The notes beneath the pieces are model-generated. The model was not told the DNA's origin, made no database searches, and was given only the letters and a program-made list of their open reading frames with translations. DNA of 21,662 nt. It comes from Pseudomonadota bacterium. Lineage in GTDB: Bacteria; Pseudomonadota; Gammaproteobacteria; Burkholderiales; Burkholderiaceae_B. The DNA lies in the NCBI GenBank assembly GCA_023387815.1, contig JAEWHK010000046.1, positions 1-21,662 on the forward strand. The letters are read 5' to 3'. A program made the position numbers and the translations under genes. Shown here piece after piece: positions 8,549-14,987 of this stretch; positions within the stretch are counted from its first letter, which is position 1; every line of letters starts with the position of its first letter.

Positions 8549-9112
8549 ATGGATACCCGAGAAAACGGGCAGGATCTGGACATTATTACCGAAGCCGATT
8601 ACGGAGTGGTGATAGACCTGGTTTATGCCACCTGTAATAACATCGCCGGCAAGGTCGTGTATCAGACGGCCCAGTGTGCCCTGCACAAGGATGCTGCGCC
8701 TCTGCTCAAACGCGCGGCACAGCTGGCCCGGTCCGCAGGCTACACGCTCAAGGTGTTCGATGGCTATCGGCCGGCAGCAGCACAGGCCATTTTCTGGGAA
8801 ACGCTATCGGATCCTCAATATGTGGCTGATCCTTCTCAGGGCTCCAATCATTCACGCGGCGCGGCGGTAGACGTAACGCTGCTTGATGAAAAGGGCAACG
8901 AACTGGATATGGGGACAGGTTTTGATTCGATGGAAGATGCGTCCCACCATGATTATGCAGATCTGCCCGCGCAGGTACAGCGGCATCGTCTGCTCTTGCT
9001 GGGCATCATGCTGCATGCGGGCTTCAAGGAAATCAAGTCTGAATGGTGGCATTATGAACTGCCCAATGCCCGCAGCTACCCGATGATTGACAGTCCGCTG
9101 GTCACAGTTTAG
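8549..9112 (+). CDS. ddpX: D-alanyl-D-alanine dipeptidase (VanX/DdpX family)
   Basis: Zinc metallopeptidase of the M15D family that hydrolyses D-Ala-D-Ala to two D-Ala. About 187 residues, close to E. coli DdpX and VanX. Visible active-site elements are GYRP with Arg74, SNHSRGAAVD with zinc ligands His101 and Asp108, and EWWHYE with catalytic Glu165 and zinc ligand His168. No signal peptide is present, so it acts in the cytoplasm. A TTG at 8531 is in frame, but GGCGGGAG (8536-8543) is well placed for the ATG at 8549. It starts 36 bases after trpS with no terminator between, so it may ride on the zapE-trpS transcript. The genes that follow form a dipeptide ABC importer, giving the ddpXABCDF order and suggesting hydrolysis of imported D-Ala-D-Ala. 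A vancomycin-resistance role is unlikely: there is no vanH or vanA here. Confidence 0.93.
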   Translation: MDTRENGQDLDIITEADYGVVIDLVYATCNNIAGKVVYQTAQCALHKDAAPLLKRAAQLARSAGYTLKVFDGYRPAAAQAIFWETLSDPQYVADPSQGSNHSRGAAVDVTLLDEKGNELDMGTGFDSMEDASHHDYADLPAQVQRHRLLLLGIMLHAGFKEIKSEWWHYELPNARSYPMIDSPLVTV

Positions 9113-9344
9113 ACAACTGTCGGCCCGTTACACCACATAGGGATATTTGACTATTTCCTATTCGAATGACTTTTGCTAAGATTGCTTACGCTTCCGTCAT
9201 ATGTCGGTTGCAATTTTCTGTTCTCCATTCCATTTTCAGTCACTGTCGGAATTGTATGCGCAGCGTCTTTAGCGCCCGTGCATGATTCGACAGCCTGATC
9301 CAATGCTGCCGCTACGCGTCAGGACAGTCTTTCGGAGTCATATT
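9113..9344 (+). promoter_or_regulatory. Gap between ddpX and ddpA, probable ddpA leader and promoter
   Basis: This 232-base stretch has no convincing gene; the frame open from 9282 is only an upstream extension of ddpA. It is more AT-rich than the flanking genes. The best promoter candidate is an extended -10, TGCTAAGAT (9174-9182), with only a poor -35 about 17 bases upstream (TTTCCT, 9154-9159). A better -35-like TTGACT (9147-9152) is too far away at 24 bases. Just downstream lies the imperfect palindrome CCGTCATATGTCGG (9194-9207). GGAG at 9334-9337 is the ribosome binding site of ddpA. I see no intrinsic terminator, so read-through from ddpX is possible. Confidence 0.35.
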
Positions 9345-10898
9345 ATGTCAGTTCGCCGTCAGTTTATAAAAAGCGCCGTCTCTGTGGCCTGTGCCACCGC
9401 CCTGGGACTGTCCGCCAGTTTTTCCGTGAGTGCTGCCACGCCCAAGAACATGCTGGTGATTTCCAAAAGTGCAGATCCCCAGATGTTGGATATCGCAGTG
9501 ACCATGGACAATAACGACTGGTCCATCACCTATCCAAGCTATCAGCGTCTGATCAAATACAAGGATGGCGGCTCCACGGAAGTTGAGGGTGATCTGGCAA
9601 AAAGCTGGACCACGTCACCCGATAAGCTGACCTGGACATTCACTCTTAATGACGGGCAGAAATTCAGTGACGGCACGCCCGTCAACGCCGAAGCGGTGAA
9701 ATACAGCTTTGACCGCCTCATGAAAATGAAACAGGGGCCTTCAGAACCGTTCCCCGAAAGTATGCAGGTCACGGTCAAGGATCCAATGACCGTTGAATTC
9801 AAACTGGACAAGCCTTTTGCGCCGTTCCTGAATATCCTTGCCAATAACGGCGCCGGTATTATCAATCCGGCCGTGGAAAAAGAAGCCGGTGGTGCAGACA
9901 AATATCTGGCTGGCCACACGGCAGGCTCCGGCCCGTTTCAACTGGCCAAATGGAACAAGGGTCAGAGCCTGATTCTCGAGCGCAATCCGAACTATGGCGG
10001 ACCCAAAAAGCCGTCACTGGAAAAAGTCGCGTTCAAGATTGTGCCCGAAGCTTCCGCCCGCCGCCTGCAATTGCAGAATGGCGATCTGGACATCGTAGGC
10101 AGCATGCAGTCTGATCAGGTCAAAGCCATGCAGAATGCCAAAGGCGTTGTCTTCAAGAAAGTCCCGTCCTTGCTGGTGTCATACCTGTATCTCAATAACA
10201 AAACCGGTCCGCTAAGCAAGGTGGAACTGCGCAAGGGCATTGCAGAAGCGGTAGACTACAACGGCATGATCAACGGCATCATGAATGGCGAAGCCAAGCC
10301 CCTGAACGGGCCTATTCCCGAAGGGATGTGGGCACATGATGACTCGGCCCCGGCCTTTAAAACCGATGTGGCTGCAGCCAAGGCCAGTATTGGTGATGCT
10401 GCGCCCGATAAACCGCTGACCTTGCTGTACTCGACCAAAGAGCCGTATTGGGAGCCTATTGCGCTTTCAGTCCAGGCCAGCCTGCAGGCCGTTGGTGTCA
10501 AGGTAAGACTGGAAAAACTCGCCAATGCCACCATGCGTGATCGTCTGGGCAAGGGCGACTTTGATATCTCCATCGGCAACTGGTCGCCAGACTTTGCCGA
10601 TCCATTCATGTTCATGAACTACTGGTTTGATTCGAGCAAACAGGGCCTGCCAGGCAACCGTTCGTTCTATTCCAACCCCGAAGTGGACAAATTGGTGCGC
10701 CAGGCTGCCGAAGAAACGGATCAGGACAAACGGACCAGTCTGTATCAGGAAGCCCAGAAACTGGTTCTCAAAGATTATGCCTATGTCTACCTGTTCCAGC
10801 ATAGCAACGAAATGGGCCTGCGCGACAATGTAAAAGGTTACGCGTACAATCCGATGCTTCATGATGTTTACAATGTCGTGGATATATCCAAAGACTGA
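9345..10898 (+). CDS. ddpA: Periplasmic dipeptide-binding protein, DdpA/DppA-like
   Basis: Solute receptor of a peptide-type ABC importer (SBP_bac_5 family). The ATG at 9345 follows GGAG at good spacing and gives 517 residues, the length of E. coli DdpA. The N-terminus MSVRRQFIKSA matches the twin-arginine (Tat) pattern RRxFxK. A mildly hydrophobic segment and a likely cleavage site after SFSVSA near residue 30 follow. Family features include an N-terminal lobe with YPSYQRLIKYKDG and LAKSWTTSPDKLTWTFTLNDGQKFSDGTPV-like text (about 60-110), and GSGPFQLAKWNKGQSLILERNPNY around residue 195. The C-terminal lobe contains GNWSPDFADPFMFMNYWFDS. It heads a receptor-permease-permease-ATPase-ATPase cluster right after ddpX, so D-Ala-D-Ala is a reasonable ligand. 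A general dipeptide or glutathione ligand cannot be excluded from sequence. Confidence 0.88.
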   Translation: MSVRRQFIKSAVSVACATALGLSASFSVSAATPKNMLVISKSADPQMLDIAVTMDNNDWSITYPSYQRLIKYKDGGSTEVEGDLAKSWTTSPDKLTWTFTLNDGQKFSDGTPVNAEAVKYSFDRLMKMKQGPSEPFPESMQVTVKDPMTVEFKLDKPFAPFLNILANNGAGIINPAVEKEAGGADKYLAGHTAGSGPFQLAKWNKGQSLILERNPNYGGPKKPSLEKVAFKIVPEASARRLQLQNGDLDIVGSMQSDQVKAMQNAKGVVFKKVPSLLVSYLYLNNKTGPLSKVELRKGIAEAVDYNGMINGIMNGEAKPLNGPIPEGMWAHDDSAPAFKTDVAAAKASIGDAAPDKPLTLLYSTKEPYWEPIALSVQASLQAVGVKVRLEKLANATMRDRLGKGDFDISIGNWSPDFADPFMFMNYWFDSSKQGLPGNRSFYSNPEVDKLVRQAAEETDQDKRTSLYQEAQKLVLKDYAYVYLFQHSNEMGLRDNVKGYAYNPMLHDVYNVVDISKD

Positions 10899-10924
10899 CT
10901 GTGTTCAGTAGACTGAAAACAGTC
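10897..10924 (+). repeat. Long inverted repeat at the end of ddpA
   Basis: GACTGTGTTCAGT (10897-10909) and ACTGAAAACAGTC (10912-10924) form a 13-base inverted repeat with one mismatch and a two-base centre, starting inside the ddpA stop codon. In RNA it gives a strong stem-loop. No T run follows, so it is more likely an mRNA 3'-end stabiliser or partial attenuator than a full terminator. Such elements after receptor genes often raise receptor levels relative to the membrane subunits. Confidence 0.7.
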
Positions 10925-10966
10925 TTAGCACATACTGATACGGCCGCTTTTTCCGCGACATAACGC

Positions 10967-10989
10967 TGCGGTCCCGCCATGGGACCGCA
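10967..10989 (+). repeat. Second stem-loop between ddpA and ddpB
   Basis: TGCGGTCCC (10967-10975) pairs perfectly over nine bases with GGGACCGCA (10981-10989) around the loop GCCAT. It has no downstream T tract. It lies 59 bases before the preferred ddpB start and works with the 10897-10924 hairpin as a structured spacer, probably limiting 3' decay of the ddpA message. Confidence 0.6.
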
Positions 10990-11047
10990 AGTCGCGGGCG
11001 CTCCGGGGTAACCCAAAGGAGTATTGCCAACTTCAAAAGGGCTTATT

Positions 11048-12061
11048 TTGTTTTTCCAGATTTTGCGCAAACGCCTGCCATGGCTGATTCTGGTCATGCT
11101 GGGCGTATCAATCATCACATTCATTGTGTCGCACATGATCCCCGGGGATCCGGCCCGCCTGATCGCAGGCGACCGGGCCACCGACGAGATTGTGGCCGGT
11201 ATTCGCCAGAAACTGGGTCTGGACCTTCCGCTATACCAGCAATACTGGGTCTATCTCAAGGGGCTGTTGCACGGAGATCTGGGGACTTCCATCCGGACTG
11301 GGCGTCCGGTAATTGACGATCTGCTGTCTTTCTTTCCCGCCACGCTTGAACTGGCCATTGTTGCCCTGATTTTTTCCATGCTGGTTGGCATTCCGCTGGG
11401 TGTGCTGTCGGCTGTTTACAAGAACTCCTGGATTGATCAGATTGCCCGCACGCTGGCTGTCACAGGCATATCCATGCCCGCCTTCTGGCTGGGCCTCGGT
11501 CTGCTGATTATCTTCTATGGTCAATTATCCTGGCTGCCTTCCGGTGGACGAATAGACGGCCTGCTGGGTGATCCGCCCACGGTAACCGGATTTTTTCTGA
11601 TTGATTCGCTGATTGCAGGAGACTGGGATATCTTCTGGAGTGCGGTGGAGCATCTGATTCTGCCTGCATTTACGCTGAGCTTCGTGCATCTGGGTGTGGT
11701 GGCACGGCAAATCCGTTCGTCCATGCTGGAGCAGCTTTCGGAAGATTACATACGCACGGCCCAGGCCTACGGTCTGGGACGCTGGAAGATCATACTTGGC
11801 CATGCGCTGCCCAATGCACTGATTCCGTCAGTTACCGTGCTGGGTCTGGCAATGGGTGATCTGCTTTACGGTGCCGTACTCACCGAAACCGTATTCGGCT
11901 GGCCGGGTATGGGCCTGTATGTCGTCGAATCCATACAGGCGCTGGATTTCCCGGCAGTGATGGGCTTTGCTGTCCTGGTGTCGTTTGTTTATGTTCTGCT
12001 CAATATGCTTGTTGATCTGCTCTACAGTGTGCTGGACCCCCGTATCAAGGATGCAGGCTGA
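11048..12061 (+). CDS. ddpB: Dipeptide ABC transporter permease, DdpB/DppB-like
   Basis: First inner-membrane permease of the importer (BPD_transp_1, DppB type), about 337 residues. A first membrane helix (LPWLILVMLGVSIITFIVS) is followed by a short periplasmic part with MIPGDPARLIAG, then a core of further membrane helices. The cytoplasmic EAA loop that contacts the ATPases is EDYIRTAQAYGLGRWKIILG (about residues 230-250), followed by HALPNALIP. The C-terminus VDLLYSVLDPRIKD is typical of DppB. The frame is open from a TTG at 11024, but AAAGGAG (11015-11021) is only two bases from it. The TTG at 11048 has AAAAGGG (11035-11041) six bases upstream and gives MFFQILRKRL, aligning with the usual DppB start. 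TTG use suggests modest translation. The stop overlaps the next start (TGATG). Confidence 0.9.
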   Translation: MFFQILRKRLPWLILVMLGVSIITFIVSHMIPGDPARLIAGDRATDEIVAGIRQKLGLDLPLYQQYWVYLKGLLHGDLGTSIRTGRPVIDDLLSFFPATLELAIVALIFSMLVGIPLGVLSAVYKNSWIDQIARTLAVTGISMPAFWLGLGLLIIFYGQLSWLPSGGRIDGLLGDPPTVTGFFLIDSLIAGDWDIFWSAVEHLILPAFTLSFVHLGVVARQIRSSMLEQLSEDYIRTAQAYGLGRWKIILGHALPNALIPSVTVLGLAMGDLLYGAVLTETVFGWPGMGLYVVESIQALDFPAVMGFAVLVSFVYVLLNMLVDLLYSVLDPRIKDAG

Positions 12062-12933
12062 TGAATACAACCACCGCCGGTACGCAACGAATCGAGTCCC
12101 TGGCTTATTTCTGGTATCAGTTGAAGCACAGTCCCATGATGATGCTGGGTCTGGTGCTGATCCTCCTGATGTGTGCAGCGGCCGCGCTGGCTCCCCTGAT
12201 TGCTGGCCATGATCCGGATGTTATTGATCTGAGCAGCAGACTGTTGCCGCCTTCAGCCGAACACCTCTTTGGGACGGATGAAGTGGGACGCGACCTGTTT
12301 AGTCGCGTTCTATATGGGGGCCGTCAGTCGATTGGCGTCGGCATTTTTGTGGCATTCATGGCCAGCATTATTGGCTCGATCATCGGCTGTTTTTCCGGCA
12401 TTATCGGCCGCAGCGTAGACACCATCATCATGCGCCTGATGGATATTGTGCTGTCGGTACCCTCGCTGGTCCTGACCATGGCACTGGCTGCGGCGCTCGG
12501 CCCCAGCTTGTTTAATGCCATGATTGCCATCACCATTGTGCGTATTCCGTATTATGTGCGGCTTGCGCGCGGTCAGACGCTGAGTATCCGCGAAATGGCC
12601 TATGTTCGTGCCGCGCAGACCTTTGGTGCCGGCAAGGCGCATATTGTGCGCTGGCACGTGTTTCGTAATGCCTTGCCGCCAGTCATTGTGCAGATGACTC
12701 TGGATATTGGCAATGCCATTCTGATGGCGGCGGCACTGGGTTTCATCGGCCTGGGGGCGCAGCAGCCCACGGCAGAGTGGGGTGCGATGATTGCTTCTGG
12801 TCGAAATTATCTGCTGGATCAATGGTGGTACTCTACCTTCCCGGGTGTTGCCATCCTGATTACGGCTATCGGCTTCAATCTGGTGGGCGATGGCGTTCGT
12901 GATATGCTGGATCCAAAACAGAAGGTGAAATAA
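12061..12933 (+). CDS. ddpC: Dipeptide ABC transporter permease, DdpC/DppC-like
   Basis: Second permease of the importer, 290 residues, DppC type. It has the N-terminal cytoplasmic arm and first helix of the OppC_N domain (about residues 17-49: WYQLKHSPMMMLGLVLILLM). Next comes the periplasmic segment with RLLPPSAEHLFGTDEVGRDLFSRVL-type text, the hallmark of DppC proteins. The BPD_transp_1 core contains the EAA loop EMAYVRAAQTFGAGKAHIVR (about 177-196) and LGFIGLGAQQPTAEWGAMI. The C-terminus VGDGVRDMLDPKQKVK is also typical. It starts at ATG 12061 inside the ddpB stop codon (one-base overlap), indicating translational coupling and equal amounts of the two permeases. The ATPase gene follows 13 bases later. 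Confidence 0.92.
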   Translation: MNTTTAGTQRIESLAYFWYQLKHSPMMMLGLVLILLMCAAAALAPLIAGHDPDVIDLSSRLLPPSAEHLFGTDEVGRDLFSRVLYGGRQSIGVGIFVAFMASIIGSIIGCFSGIIGRSVDTIIMRLMDIVLSVPSLVLTMALAAALGPSLFNAMIAITIVRIPYYVRLARGQTLSIREMAYVRAAQTFGAGKAHIVRWHVFRNALPPVIVQMTLDIGNAILMAAALGFIGLGAQQPTAEWGAMIASGRNYLLDQWWYSTFPGVAILITAIGFNLVGDGVRDMLDPKQKVK

Positions 12934-12946
12934 AACAGGTGAAAAG

Positions 12947-14032
12947 ATGATGACTAACACCCAGTCCACCTCTGCAGGATATTCCGCCACAAACATCACA
13001 ATGGCGCAGCAGGATGCGCAGCGAGCAGAACTGCCTGTACTGGATATTGATAATCTGCATATCGAATTTCCCGTCTATAAAGGGGCCGTTCGCGCGCTCA
13101 ATGGCGTATCCATACAGGTGCAGCCGGGAGAAATTGTGGGGATTGTTGGCGAGTCCGGATCGGGCAAGTCGGTCACTGCCATGATGAGCATGCGTCTTAT
13201 TCCAAAGAACAGCTATGTCGTCCGGCAGGGCAGCATTCACAAGTCCGGAAAAAATCTACTGGATGCAAGTGAAAGAGAAATGCGCCATATCCGGGGCAAG
13301 GATATGGCAATGATTTTTCAGGAACCCATGACGGCGCTCAACCCCACCATGAAAGTGGGCCGGCAAATTACAGATGTCATTTTGCGCCATACACCGCTTT
13401 CCAGGAAGCAGGCTCGCGAGCGGGCTATCGGTCTGCTGCGCGATATGCATATTGCCGATCCAGTACAGGTTTTTGATGCCTATCCGTTTGAACTCTCAGG
13501 CGGGATGCGCCAGCGGATCATGATTGCATTGGCCTTTTCCTGTCAGCCCTCGCTGCTGATAGCAGATGAACCAACAACGGCGCTGGACGTGACGGTTCAG
13601 AAACAGGTACTGATGCTGTTGCGTGAACGTGCCCGTAAAACCGGCACGGCCATCCTTTTGATCACCCACGATATGGCTGTGGTTTCGCAGTTCTGTGAGC
13701 GAGTGTATGTCATGTACGCGGGCAGCGTAGTCGAAAAGGGGAGTACAAGCGAAGTGATCGATACACCGGCTCATCCCTACACGCGCGGATTGCTGGCTGG
13801 TTTACCCGAGAATGCCAGGCCCGGTGCGCCTTTGCAGGCCATTGCGGGACAGGTGCCCAATCTGGCGAATCTGCCAAAAGGCTGTGCATTTCGCAATCGC
13901 TGTGCGCTGGCAGGCGAGCCCTGTAGCCAGGTGCCGCCACTCATGCCAGTCTCTGTTGGTCAGCCTCATCAGACTCATCTGACTCATCAGGCGGCATGCT
14001 GGATGACAACGCAAGAGGTCAGACATGACTGA
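12947..14032 (+). CDS. ddpD: Dipeptide ABC transporter ATPase, DdpD/DppD-like
   Basis: First of two cytoplasmic ATPases that power the importer, 361 residues. Walker A is GESGSGKS (68-75), the Q-loop is MIFQEPMTALNP, the signature is LSGGMRQR, Walker B is LLIADEPTTALDV and the switch His is in LLITHDMAVV. The C-terminal oligopeptide-transporter domain has four Cys at about 313, 319, 326 and 351 (C-x5-C-x6-C-x24-C), a spacing compatible with an iron-sulfur cluster. An N-terminal extension of about 30 polar residues before the ABC domain makes it longer than E. coli DdpD. The start is ATG 12947 with AGGTGA upstream; the adjacent ATG at 12950 would drop one residue. The gene overlaps the next ATPase by eight bases. 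Confidence 0.92.
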   Translation: MMTNTQSTSAGYSATNITMAQQDAQRAELPVLDIDNLHIEFPVYKGAVRALNGVSIQVQPGEIVGIVGESGSGKSVTAMMSMRLIPKNSYVVRQGSIHKSGKNLLDASEREMRHIRGKDMAMIFQEPMTALNPTMKVGRQITDVILRHTPLSRKQARERAIGLLRDMHIADPVQVFDAYPFELSGGMRQRIMIALAFSCQPSLLIADEPTTALDVTVQKQVLMLLRERARKTGTAILLITHDMAVVSQFCERVYVMYAGSVVEKGSTSEVIDTPAHPYTRGLLAGLPENARPGAPLQAIAGQVPNLANLPKGCAFRNRCALAGEPCSQVPPLMPVSVGQPHQTHLTHQAACWMTTQEVRHD

Positions 14033-14987
14033 TTCCGTTCTGACGCTGGACAATGTTCATGTGCGATTCCCGTTAAAGCGCAACTGGCGTGGACTGCCGC
14101 AAGCCTGGGCGCATGCACTCAATGGTGTGGACCTGACGGTCAGACGCGGGGAAACATTAGGCGTGGTCGGCGAGTCCGGGTGTGGCAAGACGACACTGGC
14201 ACAGGTGCTGATGGGTCTGCTGCAACCCACTGATGGTTTGCTGCGCTGGGGGGCGGAAGGCAAAAAGCCCAATGTTCAGATTGTCTTTCAGGATCCTCAA
14301 TCGTCTCTGGATCCCCGGTTGCCTGTCTGGAAGATCATTACCGAGCCTTCGTATGTGAAGGGAGAATCTACAGAAGCAGCGATGCGCGAACGTGCGCGGC
14401 GACTGGCCGTGCAGGTGGGTCTGACGCCTGATTATCTGGATCGCTATCCGCATGAATTCTCGGGCGGGCAGCGCCAGCGTATTGCAATTGCGCGCGCGCT
14501 GGCCTCGGATCCCGATGTGATCGTACTGGATGAACCCACCTCTGCACTGGACATTTCGGTACAGGCGCAAATCATCAATCTGTTGTTTGATCTCCAGCGA
14601 AACCATCAGCTGACCTATATTCTGATTTCGCATAATGTTTCTGTTATCCGGCACATGAGTAATCGCATTGCCGTCATGTACCTGGGACAGATCGTTGAAC
14701 TGGGCGAGACTGCGCAGGTACTGGACCAGCGTCGCCATCCCTATACCCGGTTGCTGCTGGATGCCGTCCCGGTCCTGGGTGCGGCCCTGCCGGATATCGG
14801 AGTGCAGGCCATTCCGGAATTACCAGGCAACCGAACCCTGCCACAAGGCTGTTTTTTCCTGGATCGCTGTCCACATCGCATTCAGGGCTGCGAAAAGCGT
14901 CAGGCGCTTCAACCTGTTCCGGACGAAGTGCCACTGCACAGCGTTCGCTGCCACCGATTTGATCACAATGACTTCAACAGAAAATAG
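14025..14987 (+). CDS. ddpF: Dipeptide ABC transporter ATPase, DdpF/DppF-like
   Basis: Second ATPase of the importer, 320 residues, pairing with DdpD. Walker A is GESGCGKT (49-56), the Q-loop is IVFQDPQSSLDPRLPV, the signature is FSGGQRQRIAIARAL, Walker B is VIVLDEPTSALDISVQAQ and the switch His is in ILISHNVSVI. The LPVWKIITEP and PYTRLLLDAVP motifs are DppF-like. Its C-terminal domain also carries four Cys at about 276, 282, 289 and 309 (C-x5-C-x6-C-x19-C), the same spacing as the neighbouring ATPase. It starts at ATG 14025 within the last codons of ddpD. Its last 20 bases overlap the start of the exporter gene that follows. Confidence 0.92.
   Translation: MTDSVLTLDNVHVRFPLKRNWRGLPQAWAHALNGVDLTVRRGETLGVVGESGCGKTTLAQVLMGLLQPTDGLLRWGAEGKKPNVQIVFQDPQSSLDPRLPVWKIITEPSYVKGESTEAAMRERARRLAVQVGLTPDYLDRYPHEFSGGQRQRIAIARALASDPDVIVLDEPTSALDISVQAQIINLLFDLQRNHQLTYILISHNVSVIRHMSNRIAVMYLGQIVELGETAQVLDQRRHPYTRLLLDAVPVLGAALPDIGVQAIPELPGNRTLPQGCFFLDRCPHRIQGCEKRQALQPVPDEVPLHSVRCHRFDHNDFNRK

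Noticed and set aside
8549..9112. Vancomycin-resistance vanX
   Set aside because: The enzyme family is the same, but there is no vanH, vanA or vanRS, and the following genes form a dipeptide importer as in ddpXABCDF.
9147..9182. TTGACT and TAAGAT as a paired sigma-70 promoter for ddpA
   Set aside because: The spacing of 24 bases is too long. Only the extended -10 remains as a weak candidate.
9282..9344. Upstream extension of ddpA
   Set aside because: It would bury the signal peptide behind about 21 residues. GGAG sits directly before ATG 9345.
14668..14967. Upstream extension of the ATM1-type exporter (100 extra residues)
   Set aside because: This segment is out-of-frame translation of the ddpF C-terminus and does not look like an exporter N-terminus. 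ATG 14968 gives the expected protein.
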